Below, one piece after another: positions 15,737 through 26,423 of a DNA stretch of 54,803 nucleotides. Where the stretch lies: assembly GCF_900129805.1 (NCBI RefSeq), contig NZ_FQWY01000013.1:1-54803 (forward strand). The letters are read 5' to 3'. A program made the position numbers and the translations under genes. The number at the start of each line of letters is the position of its first letter. Within the stretch, counting starts at the first letter, position 1. Source of the stretch: Thermosyntropha lipolytica DSM 11003. GTDB taxonomy: Bacteria > Bacillota > Syntrophomonadia > Syntrophomonadales > Syntrophomonadaceae. A model generated the notes under the pieces. It saw only the letters and a program-made list of their open reading frames with translations, ran no database searches and was not told the DNA's origin.

Positions 15737-16261
15737 ATGAAAGTGATTAAAGCACCGGTTAGTGATGAAGATATATTAAGCCTCAAAGCAGGCGAAGAGG
15801 TACTGGTAGAAGGTATTGTTTATGCAGCCCGGGATGCTGCCCATAAGCGCATGGTAGAAGCCTTGCAAAGAAGAGAGCCCCTTCCTTTTGCTATCGAAGG
15901 ACAGATTATATATTATGTAGGTCCCTGCCCTGCACCTCCGGGCAAGGTCATAGGATCGGCCGGGCCTACTACCAGTGGAAGGATGGACAGTTATACTCCT
16001 CCTCTATTAAGCCGGGGCCTTAAGGTGATGATCGGCAAGGGGGAACGCTCGCCTGAAGTGGTGGAAGCCATGAAAAGATATAAGGCTGTTTACCTGGCAA
16101 CGATAGGAGGAGCCGGGGTTTATTTGGCCCACAAGGTGAAAGAGGTGGAGACGATAGCCTATGAAGATCTGGGACCGGAAGCTTTGCGCAAGTTCAGGGT
16201 AGAAAATTTCCCCTGTATCGTAGCTATAGATGCTGCGGGCAATAATATTTATAATAGATGA
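15737..16261 (+). CDS. fumB: Class I fumarate hydratase, beta (C-terminal) subunit
   Basis: The ATG at 15737 behind GGGAGTGAGAG gives 174 residues, the usual size; the longer upstream frame overlaps the alpha subunit and lacks a ribosome site. It carries the substrate-binding swivel domain: YYVGPCPAPPGKVIGSAGPTTSGRMD, IGKGERS, and the AIDAAGNNIY end. It completes the fumarase with the preceding alpha subunit. Confidence 0.88.
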   Translation: MKVIKAPVSDEDILSLKAGEEVLVEGIVYAARDAAHKRMVEALQRREPLPFAIEGQIIYYVGPCPAPPGKVIGSAGPTTSGRMDSYTPPLLSRGLKVMIGKGERSPEVVEAMKRYKAVYLATIGGAGVYLAHKVKEVETIAYEDLGPEALRKFRVENFPCIVAIDAAGNNIYNR

Positions 16262-16300
16262 TAGAAACTTATGGAAAAATAAATTTTATGGAGGTATTTT

Positions 16301-17101
16301 ATGCAGAGGCCTAGTAATCGTGCTGCTGATGAAATGCGCCCGGTAAGGATCATCCCGGGTTTTGTAAAATATCCTGATGGGTCGGTGCTTATTGAGGTAG
16401 GTGATACCAGGGTATTGTGTTCAGCTTTTGTGGAAGATAAGGTTCCGCCTTTTCTCAAAGGAACCGGCAGTGGATGGGTCACAGCCGAATACTCTTTGCT
16501 CCCTGCCTCTACCGTTACCAGGACTCCACGGGAAGTAAGTAAAGGAAAGATAAGCGGGCGTACTTCCGAAATTCAAAGGCTTATCGGCCGAGCGCTGCGC
16601 GGTATAGTAGACCTTAATGCTTTAGGGGAAAGAACCGTATGGATTGACTGTGATGTTATTCAGGCTGATGGAGGAACCAGAACGGCCTCCATAACCGGCA
16701 GTTTTGTGGCTTTATTTTTAGCTCTGCAGAAGATAAAAGAGGCAGGTATTATCGATACTATACCGATTAAAGATTATGTAGCCGCAGTAAGTGTGGGCCT
16801 TTATGAAGGGGTTCCGATTTTAGACCTGGAATATGCAGAAGATTCGGCAGCTGAAGTGGATATGAATGTAGTAATGACGGGAAAGGGAGAGTTTGTTGAG
16901 GTGCAGGGAACTGGTGAAGGAAGGCCCTTCAGCCGGGAAGAGCTTGATAAAATGCTGGCTTTGGCTGCGAAAGGGATAAATGAACTTATACAGATGCAAA
17001 AGGATATTATAGGAGAGATAAAATATGAAAAAGGTGAAGAAGCTGCTTTTGGCCACCAGGAATCAGAAGAAAAAGAAGGAACTGCAGGAGATCCTGTCTG
17101 A
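16301..17101 (+). CDS. rph: RNase PH with C-terminal run-on
   Basis: Phosphorolytic 3'-5' exoribonuclease that trims tRNA 3' ends. The start has GGAGG six bases ahead. The core (about 1-240) shows [52 protein letters not shown] and the C-terminal [16 protein letters not shown]. At 266 residues it is longer than usual: the last 25 residues (about [12 protein letters not shown] onward) lie in the region that also encodes the start of the next gene in another frame. The extension is hydrophilic and looks like stop-codon loss. Confidence 0.93.
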   Translation: MQRPSNRAADEMRPVRIIPGFVKYPDGSVLIEVGDTRVLCSAFVEDKVPPFLKGTGSGWVTAEYSLLPASTVTRTPREVSKGKISGRTSEIQRLIGRALRGIVDLNALGERTVWIDCDVIQADGGTRTASITGSFVALFLALQKIKEAGIIDTIPIKDYVAAVSVGLYEGVPILDLEYAEDSAAEVDMNVVMTGKGEFVEVQGTGEGRPFSREELDKMLALAAKGINELIQMQKDIIGEIKYEKGEEAAFGHQESEEKEGTAGDPV

Positions 17102-17642
17102 TTTAGATGTTCAGGTTATTACTTTAGAAGAGATAGAGAAAGAAGTGCCGGAGATTGAAGAAGATGGCACTACCTTTGAAGCCAATGCAGTAAAAAAAGC
17201 TTCTATAACCGCAGCTCTTACTGGATATATATGTCTGGCTGATGATTCAGGCCTGGTTGTAGATGCTCTGGATGGCAAACCCGGGGTTTATTCTGCCCGT
17301 TTTGCCGGTGAAGGGGCAACTGATGAGCAAAATAACCGCAAGCTTTTGCAACTGCTTAAGGGAATTCCGGAAGAGAGAAGGACAGCACGTTTTGTATGTG
17401 TTATAGCTATCTGTACTCCGGAAGGCGAAACTTTTACGGTAAGAGGGGAATGTGAAGGGAGGATAGCTTTTTATCCCCGAGGAGAAAAAGGGTTTGGTTA
17501 TGATCCTCTTTTTATTCCCTGCGGCTATCAGGTTACATTTGCCGAGCTTTCCGGGGAAGAAAAAAGCCGCATAAGCCACCGGGGAAAGGCTTTGCTTCAG
17601 GCAGTGCCGATTATCAAAGAACTTATAAGCAGGGATGGATAA
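17025..17642 (+). CDS. rdgB: XTP/dITP diphosphatase (RdgB/HAM1 family)
   Basis: The ATG at 17025 has AGGAGAG at good distance; it lies 77 bases inside rph. 205 residues. The enzyme removes non-canonical purine triphosphates. Motifs: [14 protein letters not shown] (usual TGNxxK, here TRNQKK), [45 protein letters not shown] and SHRGKAL. The pairing with rph and a YfcE-type phosphoesterase is the standard Firmicutes order. Confidence 0.92.
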   Translation: MKKVKKLLLATRNQKKKKELQEILSDLDVQVITLEEIEKEVPEIEEDGTTFEANAVKKASITAALTGYICLADDSGLVVDALDGKPGVYSARFAGEGATDEQNNRKLLQLLKGIPEERRTARFVCVIAICTPEGETFTVRGECEGRIAFYPRGEKGFGYDPLFIPCGYQVTFAELSGEEKSRISHRGKALLQAVPIIKELISRDG

Positions 17643-18144
17643 AATGGAAAAAGATTTAAAATATAAGAAAATTGCGGTTTTGGGTGATACCCATCATAAT
17701 ACGGAACGGCTGGTTTCAGCTCTTAAAGGGCAGGGAGTTGAATATTTTCTGTTTACTGGTGATTATTATGATGATGCCGTAAGATTGTCCCGCGAGCTTA
17801 AAGTCGGTTTTACCGGGGTTTTAGGTAACTGTGATCTGCTAAGCGGGCAAACTGGAGCCTCTTTAGAAGAATGTATCAATATATACGGGAAAAAGGTTTA
17901 TCTTCTCCACGGACATCAGTACCGGGTAAAAGAAGGGTTAAACCTTCTTTATTATAGGGCCCTGGAAGTAGAAGCAGATGTAGTTATATTCGGTCATACC
18001 CATATACCTTTTTGTGACCGCATTGATGATGTGTTTTTTTTGAATCCGGGGAGCCCATCCAAACCCCGTAAGGGAAACAAGGGGACTTATATGGTTATAG
18101 ACGGGGAAAGAGAACGATTTAATGTCAGATTATTTGAATTATGA
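17635..18144 (+). CDS. YfcE/MJ0936-type metallophosphoesterase
   Basis: 169 residues, overlapping the XTPase by eight bases. Calcineurin-like phosphoesterase motifs are all there: GDTHHN, GDYYDD, GNCD, HGHQY and GHTHIP, followed by NPGSPSKPR. Members hydrolyse phosphodiesters in vitro; the cellular substrate is usually unknown. It closes the gerM-to-phosphoesterase block. An alternative ATG lies nine bases downstream. Confidence 0.88.
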   Translation: MDKMEKDLKYKKIAVLGDTHHNTERLVSALKGQGVEYFLFTGDYYDDAVRLSRELKVGFTGVLGNCDLLSGQTGASLEECINIYGKKVYLLHGHQYRVKEGLNLLYYRALEVEADVVIFGHTHIPFCDRIDDVFFLNPGSPSKPRKGNKGTYMVIDGERERFNVRLFEL

Positions 18145-18192
18145 ATATTACAAATAAAAACAAAGCTGTGAAAATTTTAACTTGTAAAAGGC

Positions 18193-18222
18193 TTGTCAAG
18201 AGGGAGAAGAATTTTATATAAT
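18193..18222 (+). promoter_or_regulatory. Promoter of the glycine-cleavage operon
   Basis: TTGTCA at 18193-18198 and TATAAT at 18217-18222, 18-base spacer, about 80 bases upstream of the riboswitch. Confidence 0.65.
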
Positions 18223-18300
18223 TGTCCAAAAGATGTAAATAGTGAGTTGTTTTATGTATTTTATTGATAGCCTTCCTAAAAGCGAATATTTTCGGATGAA

Positions 18301-18417
18301 GGATATGAGAGAGGATTTTGTCAAAAAATCGCCGAAGAGGCAAACCTTTGACTGGCATAATCAAAGGAGGAACCTTTCAGGCAAAAGGATCATATCCGGA
18401 CGAACCCCTGAAGAAAC
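18301..18417 (+). ncRNA. Glycine riboswitch (single aptamer)
   Basis: An 8-bp P1 helix (GGATATGA at 18301 with TCATATCC at 18390) encloses the conserved core: GAGAGGATT, GCCGAAGAGGCAA, then CTTTCAGGCAAAAGGAT. These are glycine-aptamer signatures. Only one full aptamer is present; the following GGACGAACCCCTGAAGAA (18398-18415) looks like the tail or a partial second unit. Downstream lie a terminator and the gcv genes, so glycine should switch the operon on by preventing termination. Confidence 0.92.
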
Positions 18418-18418
18418 T

Positions 18419-18467
18419 ATTTCGACAGGGAAGAAAATGCCGCATTTTCTTCCCTGTCGAAATTTTT
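18419..18467 (+). terminator. Riboswitch expression-platform terminator
   Basis: A very long perfect stem, TTTCGACAGGGAAGAAAATG with its complement around CCG, followed by TTTTTT. It begins right after the aptamer tail. Confidence 0.9.
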
Positions 18468-18587
18468 TATGTATACATGTTTCACATAATTTATAGGCTC
18501 ACCATTTTTACTCCGGCATAAACATCTTTGCATACCACATGTCTAAAAGGGAAAGCTAAAATAAAGCACAGAGGAGGCAGATGACGG

Positions 18588-19478
18588 ATGAATGCACTTT
18601 ATGATGTTAAGAAGCCTAACCTGCTTTACGGTAAGGTTATAAGAGATCAGATTTTATCTGAAGTGGCAGCGGAAATAGAAGAGCTTAAAAAACAGCATGT
18701 AGCACCTTTTCTTATGACAATTGAAGTCGGCAATGATCCGGCAACTGCTGTTTACAAAGAATCACAGCGCAAACTAGCAGCTCAGATTGGCATAAATTAT
18801 GAAACTATTGAGCTTTCTAAAAACACCTCGGAAGAAAGACTTCTTAAGATGATTGACCGCATAAACCGTGATCCAGTTATAAATGGTCTTATGGTGCATA
18901 TGCCGCTTCCGGAACATATTGATGCCCGCAAAGTGCAGTGGAGTATAAACAGCCTTAAAGATGTGGAAGGGGTAACTCCTTATAATATGGGAAAGCTTTT
19001 TTTAGGGGCCGAAGCTCTTTATCCCTGTACCGCCGAATCGATAATGGCTTTGATAAAGGCAACGGGAGTTGATTTAAAAGGGAAAGAAGTTACCGTGGTG
19101 GGCTGCAGCTCTATTGTAGGAAAACCGGTGGCTACCATGTTGCTCAAGGAAGAAGCCACGGTTTCGGTATGTCATTATCAGACTTCCAAACGGGGAATGC
19201 TTGAACATCATGTGCGTAATGCGGAAATCCTGGTAGTAGCTGCCGGAGTTCCTAACCTTATTCCTGGAGAATGGATAAGAGAAGGAGCTATAGTTATCGA
19301 TGCAGGGATAAATAGAGTAGGCAAGGATATTGTTGGTGATGTTGATTTTGAGGGGGCTTTAAAAAGGGCCAGTTATATAACGCCTGTACCCGGGGGGGTA
19401 GGATCAGTTACTGTTGCTTATCTGATGAAAAACACGGTAACGGCACTTAAAAGGCAGTTAGCAGCTCAACATGGTTAA
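18588..19478 (+). CDS. folD: Divergent methylene-THF dehydrogenase (FolD family)
   Basis: 296 residues, full length, starting at ATG after GAGGAGGCAG. FolD normally oxidises methylene-THF and hydrolyses methenyl-THF. Recognisable parts: NDPATAVYKESQRK, VEGVTPYNMGKL, VGCSSIVGKPVATML, IVIDAGINR and PVPGGVGSVT. Compared with E. coli FolD three active-site positions differ: the catalytic Lys of YxxxK is Q60, the Gln of VQLPLP is H104, and the second Asp of DVDG is E127. Loss of the Lys is known to remove cyclohydrolase but not dehydrogenase activity in the human enzyme, so this may be a dehydrogenase only (inference). First gene of the glycine-controlled operon. Confidence 0.85.
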   Translation: MNALYDVKKPNLLYGKVIRDQILSEVAAEIEELKKQHVAPFLMTIEVGNDPATAVYKESQRKLAAQIGINYETIELSKNTSEERLLKMIDRINRDPVINGLMVHMPLPEHIDARKVQWSINSLKDVEGVTPYNMGKLFLGAEALYPCTAESIMALIKATGVDLKGKEVTVVGCSSIVGKPVATMLLKEEATVSVCHYQTSKRGMLEHHVRNAEILVVAAGVPNLIPGEWIREGAIVIDAGINRVGKDIVGDVDFEGALKRASYITPVPGGVGSVTVAYLMKNTVTALKRQLAAQHG

Positions 19479-19492
19479 AGGAGGTAGGTTTT

Positions 19493-20599
19493 ATGAGTCT
19501 TAAAAGGACTCCTCTTTTTCCCATGCATCAGAAGTATGGGGGAAAGCTTATTGATTTTGGGGGCTGGGAATTATCAGTACAGTTTGCAGGCATCATTAAA
19601 GAACATCATATGGTAAGAACTAAAGCCGGACTTTTTGATGTTTCCCATATGGGAGAAATTGAAGTAACAGGGGAAAGAGCCCAGGATTTTGTCCAGTATC
19701 TGGTTACCAATGATGCGAAAAAACTTAACAACTATCAGGTTATGTATTCGCTGATGTGTTATGAAGATGGGGGTATAGTAGATGATTTGTTAGTTTACAA
19801 ATATGATCCTACCCATTTCTTCCTGGTAGTGAATGCGGCTAATGTGGAAAAGGATTTTGCCTGGATAAAGGAACATGCCTTTGCCGGGGTAGAAGTAAAA
19901 AATGTTTCCGATGATTATGCTCAGCTGGCTCTGCAGGGGCCTAAAGCACAGGAAATTTTACAAAAACTTACTGATACTGATCTGGAAACTATTGAGTTTT
20001 TCTGGTTTAATCCTGATGTGAAGATAGCGGGGGTTAGCTGTATAGTTTCCCGTACCGGTTATACCGGTGAGGATGGTTTTGAAATCTATATAAAGCCTGA
20101 ACATGCCGTACATGTATGGGAAGAGATACTTAAGGCAGGAGGTGAGGATGTAGCTCCCATCGGCCTGGGTGCGCGCGATACTTTGAGATTTGAAGCCAAA
20201 CTTCCTTTATATGGGCAGGAGATAGATAAAGATATTACGCCTCTGGAAGCGGGTCTGGGATATTTTGTAAAGCTTAAGTCAGAAGATGATTTTATCGGCA
20301 AAAGTGCCCTCTTGAAACAAAAAGAAGAAGGGTTGAAGCGGATTCTGGTAGAATTTGAAATGATAGGGAAAGGCATACCACGTCATGGTTACCCCGTATA
20401 CAAGGAAGGAGAAGAGATAGGCTGGGTGACCAGTGGAGCCCATTCTCCTACTTTTGACAAGAGTATAGGTTTGGCACTAATAAAGAAGGAGTACAGTGCT
20501 GAAGGTATGGAGATTGACATCATGATCCGCAATAAGCCGGTTAAGGCCCGGGTAATGAAAAATTCTTTCTATCAAAAAAGAACCAGAAATAAAAAATAA
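19493..20599 (+). CDS. gcvT: Aminomethyltransferase, glycine cleavage T protein
   Basis: 368 residues starting at ATG after AAAGGAGG. It moves the aminomethyl carbon from H-protein lipoyl-lysine to THF, releasing ammonia. Typical features: PMHQKYGGKLIDFGGWELSVQF, GLFDVSHMGEIEVTG, SRTGYTGEDGFEIY, LGARDTLRFEAKLPLYGQEI and VTSGAHSPTFDKSIG. Second gene of the operon, 14 bases after folD, followed by gcvH. Confidence 0.96.
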   Translation: MSLKRTPLFPMHQKYGGKLIDFGGWELSVQFAGIIKEHHMVRTKAGLFDVSHMGEIEVTGERAQDFVQYLVTNDAKKLNNYQVMYSLMCYEDGGIVDDLLVYKYDPTHFFLVVNAANVEKDFAWIKEHAFAGVEVKNVSDDYAQLALQGPKAQEILQKLTDTDLETIEFFWFNPDVKIAGVSCIVSRTGYTGEDGFEIYIKPEHAVHVWEEILKAGGEDVAPIGLGARDTLRFEAKLPLYGQEIDKDITPLEAGLGYFVKLKSEDDFIGKSALLKQKEEGLKRILVEFEMIGKGIPRHGYPVYKEGEEIGWVTSGAHSPTFDKSIGLALIKKEYSAEGMEIDIMIRNKPVKARVMKNSFYQKRTRNKK

Positions 20600-20616
20600 A
20601 AATGGAGGGATATAGA

Positions 20617-21003
20617 ATGCGGGTAGAAAAAGGTTTGCTCTATACGGAAAATCATGAATGGTTAAAAGTGGAAGGAGATAAGGCTTATATAGGTATAACT
20701 GATTATGCCCAGGAACATCTGGGAGATATAGTTTTTGTGGAATTGCCGGAAGTAGATGCTGAATTTGATGCGGATGAAGGAATCGCTGTGATTGAATCGG
20801 TAAAAGCTGTTTCTTCAGTTTATACACCGGTAGCCTGCACTATTCTGGAAGTGAATGAAGAATTGGAAGGAGCGCCCGAGCTTCTAAATGAAGATTGCTA
20901 TGCTAACTGGATTGCTTTGATAAGCATAAAGGATATGGATGGGCTTAATAAACTTATGGATGCTGAAGCTTATGAAGCTTTTTGCGCTGAACAGGAAGAG
21001 TAG
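20617..21003 (+). CDS. gcvH: Glycine cleavage H protein
   Basis: The ATG at 20617 is preferred: GGAGGG lies at proper distance, while the earlier in-frame codon at 20602 would place that site inside the gene. 128 residues. The lipoyl carrier lysine is K63 in VIESVKAVSSVY. It shuttles the aminomethyl group between P, T and L proteins. Other family marks: YTENHEWLKV, GITDYAQEHLGDIVFVELP and a C-terminal YEAFCAEQEE. Confidence 0.96.
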   Translation: MRVEKGLLYTENHEWLKVEGDKAYIGITDYAQEHLGDIVFVELPEVDAEFDADEGIAVIESVKAVSSVYTPVACTILEVNEELEGAPELLNEDCYANWIALISIKDMDGLNKLMDAEAYEAFCAEQEE

Positions 21004-21022
21004 GGTTTAGGGGGGAGATATG

Positions 21023-22342
21023 ATGAAATATACTCCTAATCCGCCGCAGGTGGCCGAGGAAATGCTGAGGAGCATAGGCCTAAATTCGTTTGATGATTTA
21101 TTTGCTGATATTCCGGAGGAAGTAAAGCTTAAGAGGGAACTTGACCTTCCTGCCGGTTTAAGTGAGATAGAGGTAAGGCGGGAGCTTATAAACAAAGCGC
21201 GAAAGAACATAACGGTAGATGAATATCCTTGTTTTCTGGGAGCTGGGGCTTATGATCATTTTGTTCCGGCAGCAGTAGACCAGATTCTCTTAAGATCCGA
21301 GTTTTATACAGCTTATACTCCCTATCAGCCGGAGATAAGCCAGGGCATACTGCAGTCGATATTTGAATATCAAACGATGATATGTCAGCTTACCGGCCTT
21401 GAGGTTTCGAATGCCTCCATGTATGATGGGGGAACAGCTCTGGCCGAGGCCTGTCAGGTAGCCTCTTCCGGTAAAGCCAAAAAAATAATAGTACCGGACA
21501 CCATTCATCCGGAAAACCTGGCTATACTGAAGACTTATGCCTGGTCAGGAAAGTTTTCCCTGGAAGTAGTGCCAGGACAAAACGGCTTTATGGACGTAGA
21601 AGCTATGCTGGGCAGGATAGATAAGGATACGGCCGGAGTGATTGTTCAACAGCCTAATTTTTATGGCCTGCTGGAATCGGGAATAGAAAAGTTGGGTGAA
21701 AAAGTACATCAAAATAAAGGACTTCTGATCATGAGCGTTGATCCTATTTCCCTGGCTCTCCTCAAATCTCCTGCTGAATATGGTGCCGATATAGCTGTAG
21801 GAGACGGCCAGGTTTTAGGAAATAATTTAAGTTTTGGCGGGCCTTATCTGGGATTTTTTGCGGCGACCGAGAAACTCCTGCGCAAGATTCCGGGAAGGAT
21901 TGTGGGACAATCGGTAGATAGTGAAGGAAAGAGAGCTTTTGTTCTGACTTTGCAGGCCCGAGAACAACATATAAGAAGAGAAAAAGCAAGTTCCAATATC
22001 TGTTCTAATCAGGCTCTATGTGCGCTGGCGGCTACTATTTATCTCAGTTTAATTGGGCCCAAAGGCTTGAAAGATATTGCGGTGCGCTCTCATCAGATGG
22101 CGGTATATGCCAAAAATGAACTTATAAAAAAAGGATTTAAACTAAAGTATGAAGGACCGTTTTTCCGCGAGTTTGCGGTGAAGATGGATAATCCCCGGGA
22201 GATGAACCGCCGGCTGCTCCAGCATGGGATTATTGGTGGATATGAACTTAAAGGGGCTATGCTTCTTGCTTTTACCGAAAAGCGGACTAAAGATGAAATT
22301 GATAAGCTGATTGCGGTGTTAGGAGGGGAAAATGATGAGTAA
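21023..22342 (+). CDS. gcvPA: Glycine dehydrogenase (decarboxylating) subunit 1
   Basis: About 439 residues; two tandem ATG codons, the second better spaced from GGGGGGAG. It is the N-terminal half of P protein in the two-subunit form used by Firmicutes. Signatures: [53 protein letters not shown] and ARNxH-type [21 protein letters not shown]. It overlaps gcvPB by a few bases. Confidence 0.95.
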   Translation: MKYTPNPPQVAEEMLRSIGLNSFDDLFADIPEEVKLKRELDLPAGLSEIEVRRELINKARKNITVDEYPCFLGAGAYDHFVPAAVDQILLRSEFYTAYTPYQPEISQGILQSIFEYQTMICQLTGLEVSNASMYDGGTALAEACQVASSGKAKKIIVPDTIHPENLAILKTYAWSGKFSLEVVPGQNGFMDVEAMLGRIDKDTAGVIVQQPNFYGLLESGIEKLGEKVHQNKGLLIMSVDPISLALLKSPAEYGADIAVGDGQVLGNNLSFGGPYLGFFAATEKLLRKIPGRIVGQSVDSEGKRAFVLTLQAREQHIRREKASSNICSNQALCALAATIYLSLIGPKGLKDIAVRSHQMAVYAKNELIKKGFKLKYEGPFFREFAVKMDNPREMNRRLLQHGIIGGYELKGAMLLAFTEKRTKDEIDKLIAVLGGENDE

Positions 22343-23780
22343 GCTTATATTTGAAAAAAGTGTGCCGGGCAGCAATACTTTTAGCCTTCCCTCCTGTGAA
22401 GTTCAGGAAACTTTAGAAATACCTGCCGATTTTATGCGCAATGAGGAATTAAAACTTCCCGAAGTAAGTGAAGTAGAAGCTGTAAGGCATTTTACGGAAC
22501 TATCGAAAAAAGCCTATGGCGTTGATAGCGGTTTTTATCCTTTAGGATCATGTACTATGAAATATAATCCTAAAGTTGGCGAGTGGGCAGCCCGTCTTCC
22601 CGGATTTGCCAATATTCATCCTTATCAGCCGGAAGAAACTGTGCAGGGAGCCCTGGAGCTTATTTATGAGATGGAAAAAATGTGCTGTGAAATTGCAGGC
22701 ATGGATAGATTTACCCTGCAGCCGGCTGCAGGTGCCCATGGGGAAATGACAGGCGTAATGATAATAAAGGCTTATCATAAAAAACGGGGAGATGAAAAGC
22801 GGACCAAAATTTTGGTGCCTGATTCTGCCCATGGTACTAACCCGGCTACGGCTAATGTAGTAGGCTTTGATGTAGTAGAAGTGAAATCTAATAGCCGCGG
22901 CTTGGTAGATATTGAAGATCTGAAAGCTAAGATGAATGATGAGGTAGCCGGGCTTATGCTGACCAACCCTAATACCCTGGGCTTATTTGAAGAAGAAATT
23001 GTAACTATTGCTTCCATTGTTCACGAAGGAGGCGGACTCCTCTATTATGATGGGGCCAATCTGAATGCTATTATGGGAGTATGTCGGCCTGGAGATATGG
23101 GGTTTGATATTGTACACTTAAATCTCCATAAAACTTTTGCCACCCCGCATGGTGGCGGAGGGCCAGGGGCCGGACCGGTAGGGGTAAAAGCCCATTTGGC
23201 TGAATTTTTGCCGGTGCCGGTAATAGAAAAAAAAGGAGATAAATATGTTTTAGACTATGATCGGCCTATGTCGATCGGTAAAGTAAAAAATTTCTATGGC
23301 AATTTTGGGGTAGTCGTCAAAGCTTATACCTATATTAAGGCTTTGGGACGGGATGGCTTGAAAGATGTAGCTTATAATGCGGTGCTCAATGCCAATTATC
23401 TGCGGCATCACCTGAGCAAGTATTACCATATACCTTATAACCGGCTTTGCAAGCATGAGTTTATAGCTAATTCCAAATTCCAGCTGGATAAAAGCGGTAT
23501 TACCACTATGGATATAGCTAAAAGGCTTTTAGATTACGGTTATCATCCGCCAACAGTTTATTTCCCGCTTATAGTAAATGAAGCGTTGATGATTGAGCCT
23601 ACGGAAACTGAAAGCAAGGAAAGATTAGATGGTTTTATAAAGGCTATGGCGGAAATTGCCCGGGAAGCCGAGGAAGAGCCGGAAAAAGTCAAAAATGCTC
23701 CGCATACTACCGTAGTAAAGAGGATTGATGAGGTAGGAGCAGCCCGCAATCCGATTGTCAAATGGGAGGCGGGAAAATGA
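22335..23780 (+). CDS. gcvPB: Glycine dehydrogenase (decarboxylating) subunit 2
   Basis: 481 residues from the second of two tandem ATG codons, six bases after AGGAGGGG. The C-terminal half of P protein holds the PLP lysine: [16 protein letters not shown] (K266). Also [20 protein letters not shown] and DSAHGTNPA. It decarboxylates glycine and loads the H protein. Its stop overlaps the lpd start (ATGA). Confidence 0.96.
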   Translation: MSKLIFEKSVPGSNTFSLPSCEVQETLEIPADFMRNEELKLPEVSEVEAVRHFTELSKKAYGVDSGFYPLGSCTMKYNPKVGEWAARLPGFANIHPYQPEETVQGALELIYEMEKMCCEIAGMDRFTLQPAAGAHGEMTGVMIIKAYHKKRGDEKRTKILVPDSAHGTNPATANVVGFDVVEVKSNSRGLVDIEDLKAKMNDEVAGLMLTNPNTLGLFEEEIVTIASIVHEGGGLLYYDGANLNAIMGVCRPGDMGFDIVHLNLHKTFATPHGGGGPGAGPVGVKAHLAEFLPVPVIEKKGDKYVLDYDRPMSIGKVKNFYGNFGVVVKAYTYIKALGRDGLKDVAYNAVLNANYLRHHLSKYYHIPYNRLCKHEFIANSKFQLDKSGITTMDIAKRLLDYGYHPPTVYFPLIVNEALMIEPTETESKERLDGFIKAMAEIAREAEEEPEKVKNAPHTTVVKRIDEVGAARNPIVKWEAGK

Positions 23781-25156
23781 GAGATCTGGTAATAATAGGC
23801 GGGGGGCCGGGTGGCTATGTAGCAGCCATCCGGGCGTCCCAGCTGGGAATGAAAACTGTTTTGATTGAAAAGGATGAGGTAGGAGGCACCTGCTTGAACC
23901 GCGGGTGCATACCTACTAAAGCCTATTTTCAAAATGCCAAGGCTATTCATACGATAAAAAGAGCTGAAGAATTTAATATTGAAGTTTCTGGTTTCAAATT
24001 TAGTTTAGAAAAGGCTAAAGCCCGCAAGGACAGTATAGTAAACCAGCTGGTTTCCGGGGTAAAACAGCTTCTTAAAGCTAACGGGGTGGAACTGATAAAA
24101 GGAGAAGCTGCCCTGATTGCGCCTGATACAGTGGCTGTAAATGGCGAAGAAATCAAGGCCAGGAATATACTTATAGCTACCGGATCTGTTCCTGCGCGTT
24201 TACAGGTAGAAGGGGCCGACTTACCGGAAGTTATAACCAGTGATGAAGCCTTGGAGCTTACGGAAGTCCCTAGTCGTTTGGCGGTAATCGGCGGGGGGGT
24301 TATTGGCCTTGAGTTTGCCTGTATTTTTAGCCATTTTGGCAGTAAAGTTACGGTTATAGAATATATGCCTAATATACTGGGCAGTTTAGATAAAGAGATA
24401 AGCAAGCGTATGGGAGTATTTCTTAAAAAGCAGAATATCGATGTGCATACAGGTGCAGCCGTAACGAAAATAGAGAAGAAAGATGGCGAAGTGCTGGTAC
24501 ATGTAGAGGGGAAGAAAGAAGCCTTTACCGTGGCTTCTGATCTGGTTTTGATGTCAACAGGAAGAAGGCCTTGCATAAAAGGGTTAAATCTTGATAAAGT
24601 AGGAATAGAGACGGAAAAGGATTTTATAAAAGTAGATGAGAACTATCAAACTAGCGTAAAAGGGGTATATGCGATTGGTGATGTCATCGGAGGGCAGATG
24701 CTTGCCCACAAGGCGTCAGAAGAAGGCATAGTAGCCGTGGAAAAAATGGCAGGACTGAATTCCTGTGTACACTATCATGCGGTACCGGGATGTATATTTA
24801 CTTTCCCGGAAATTGCCACCGTGGGTATGAGTGAAGAAGAAGCCCAGGCGAAAGGGATAACCTATAAAGTAGGCAAGTTCCAGTTTGCTGCTAATGGTAA
24901 GGCTATGACTATGGGTGAGGCAGAAGGTTTGGTGAAGATTTTAGCCGACCAAAATGATATAATTATTGGGGTACATATTATTGGCCCCCATGCCAGTGAC
25001 CTTATTCTGGAAGGAACGATGATGGTCAAAAACCGTATGCGGATAAAGGATGTAATAGGTACTATCCATCCTCATCCTACCCTAGGAGAAGCTATTATGG
25101 AGGCTGTTCTCGATGTACACGGCGAAGCTATACATTTAGCTCCGCGTAAAAAATAA
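23777..25156 (+). CDS. lpd: Dihydrolipoamide dehydrogenase (L protein)
   Basis: The ATG at 23777 overlaps the gcvPB stop as ATGA and follows GGAGGCGGG; 459 residues. FAD-binding [16 protein letters not shown], redox disulfide [13 protein letters not shown] (C39, C44), NAD-binding [12 protein letters not shown], second FAD motif YAIGDVIGG and the active-site His in [11 protein letters not shown]. It reoxidises dihydrolipoyl H protein. Its position inside the operon makes it the glycine-cleavage L protein. Confidence 0.96.
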   Translation: MRDLVIIGGGPGGYVAAIRASQLGMKTVLIEKDEVGGTCLNRGCIPTKAYFQNAKAIHTIKRAEEFNIEVSGFKFSLEKAKARKDSIVNQLVSGVKQLLKANGVELIKGEAALIAPDTVAVNGEEIKARNILIATGSVPARLQVEGADLPEVITSDEALELTEVPSRLAVIGGGVIGLEFACIFSHFGSKVTVIEYMPNILGSLDKEISKRMGVFLKKQNIDVHTGAAVTKIEKKDGEVLVHVEGKKEAFTVASDLVLMSTGRRPCIKGLNLDKVGIETEKDFIKVDENYQTSVKGVYAIGDVIGGQMLAHKASEEGIVAVEKMAGLNSCVHYHAVPGCIFTFPEIATVGMSEEEAQAKGITYKVGKFQFAANGKAMTMGEAEGLVKILADQNDIIIGVHIIGPHASDLILEGTMMVKNRMRIKDVIGTIHPHPTLGEAIMEAVLDVHGEAIHLAPRKK

Positions 25157-25183
25157 ACCTAGCAAAGGAGGAGTTATTCTGTT

Positions 25184-26398
25184 ATGATGGACAAGCTTGT
25201 TGCCCAGTATATTCAAGAGGAGCTGGAAAGACAGCAAAATGGCCTGGAGATGATTGCTTCAGAAAACTTTGCCAGTATGGAAGTAATCAAAACCATGGGG
25301 AGTATCCTCAATAATAAATATGCTGAAGGTTATCCAGGCAAAAGGTATTATGGAGGCTGTTATGTAGTTGATAAAATCGAACAGCTGGCCATAGATAGAG
25401 CGAAAGAGCTTTTTAAGGCTGAACATGCCAATGTTCAGCCCCATAGCGGGGCCAATGCCAACCTGGCAGTTTTTCTGGCCATAATGAATCCCGGGGATAC
25501 TTTTTTAGGCATGGATCTTACCAATGGCGGACATTTAACCCATGGTTCTCCGGTTAATATATCCGGTAAATATTTTAATGTAGTATCTTATGGCGTAAAT
25601 GAACAGGGATTTATCGATTATGATGATGTAGAAGAAAAGGCCTTGAAATATAAGCCGAAAATGATCCTGGCAGGGTCTTCGGCCTATCCGCGAATTATAG
25701 ATTTTAAACGGTTTAAAGAAATAGCCGATAAAGTAGGAGCTTATCTTATGGTAGATATGGCTCATATTGCAGGGCTGGTAGCTGCAGGTTTGCATCCCTC
25801 TCCCGTAGAATATGCTGATTTTGTTACTTCAACTACGCATAAGACCTTGAGAGGGCCGCGTGGCGGACTTATCCTGTGCAAAGAAAAGTATGCCAAAGAT
25901 ATAGATAAGGCAGTTTTCCCGGGAACCCAGGGAGGGCCCTTGGAACATGTCATCGCTGCCAAAGCGGTATGTTTCTATGAAGCTCTGCAGCCTTCCTTTG
26001 TAGAGTATCAGAAGCAGGTAGTAAAAAATGCATCCGTACTGGCTAATGCGCTGATGGAAAAAGGATTTAAGGTGGTATCCGGGGGAACCGACAACCATCT
26101 TATGCTTATAGACCTTACCAATATTGAAGGCATGACAGGCAAGAAAGCAGAACAGCTCTTAGAAGAAGTAGGAATAACGGTTAATAAGAATACGGTTCCG
26201 GGAGAAACGAGAAGCCCGTTTGTAACCAGTGGTATAAGAGTAGGAACTCCTGCCCTTACTACCCGGGGCATGAAAGAAGAAGAGATGCTCATTATCGCTG
26301 ATCTTTTCTATAAAGCTCTGTTTGAAGAAGGCAAGCATATTGATTATATTAAAGAACAGGTACGCATGCTGTGCGAAAAGTTCCCGCTTTATGCTTGA
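25184..26398 (+). CDS. glyA: Serine hydroxymethyltransferase
   Basis: 404 residues; start ATG 25184 behind GGAGGAG. It interconverts glycine plus methylene-THF with serine. Motifs: [47 protein letters not shown] and the PLP lysine in [12 protein letters not shown] (K220). Last gene of the riboswitch-controlled operon, closed by a strong terminator, so serine can be made from two glycines or broken down through this unit. Confidence 0.96.
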   Translation: MMDKLVAQYIQEELERQQNGLEMIASENFASMEVIKTMGSILNNKYAEGYPGKRYYGGCYVVDKIEQLAIDRAKELFKAEHANVQPHSGANANLAVFLAIMNPGDTFLGMDLTNGGHLTHGSPVNISGKYFNVVSYGVNEQGFIDYDDVEEKALKYKPKMILAGSSAYPRIIDFKRFKEIADKVGAYLMVDMAHIAGLVAAGLHPSPVEYADFVTSTTHKTLRGPRGGLILCKEKYAKDIDKAVFPGTQGGPLEHVIAAKAVCFYEALQPSFVEYQKQVVKNASVLANALMEKGFKVVSGGTDNHLMLIDLTNIEGMTGKKAEQLLEEVGITVNKNTVPGETRSPFVTSGIRVGTPALTTRGMKEEEMLIIADLFYKALFEEGKHIDYIKEQVRMLCEKFPLYA

Positions 26399-26423
26399 TG
26401 ATTAATAGCGTAATCTACTTTTT

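Noticed and set aside
23947-24576. A 209-residue minus-strand frame
   Set aside because: Mirror of the lpd gene; Ser/Thr-rich antisense sequence without a start signal.
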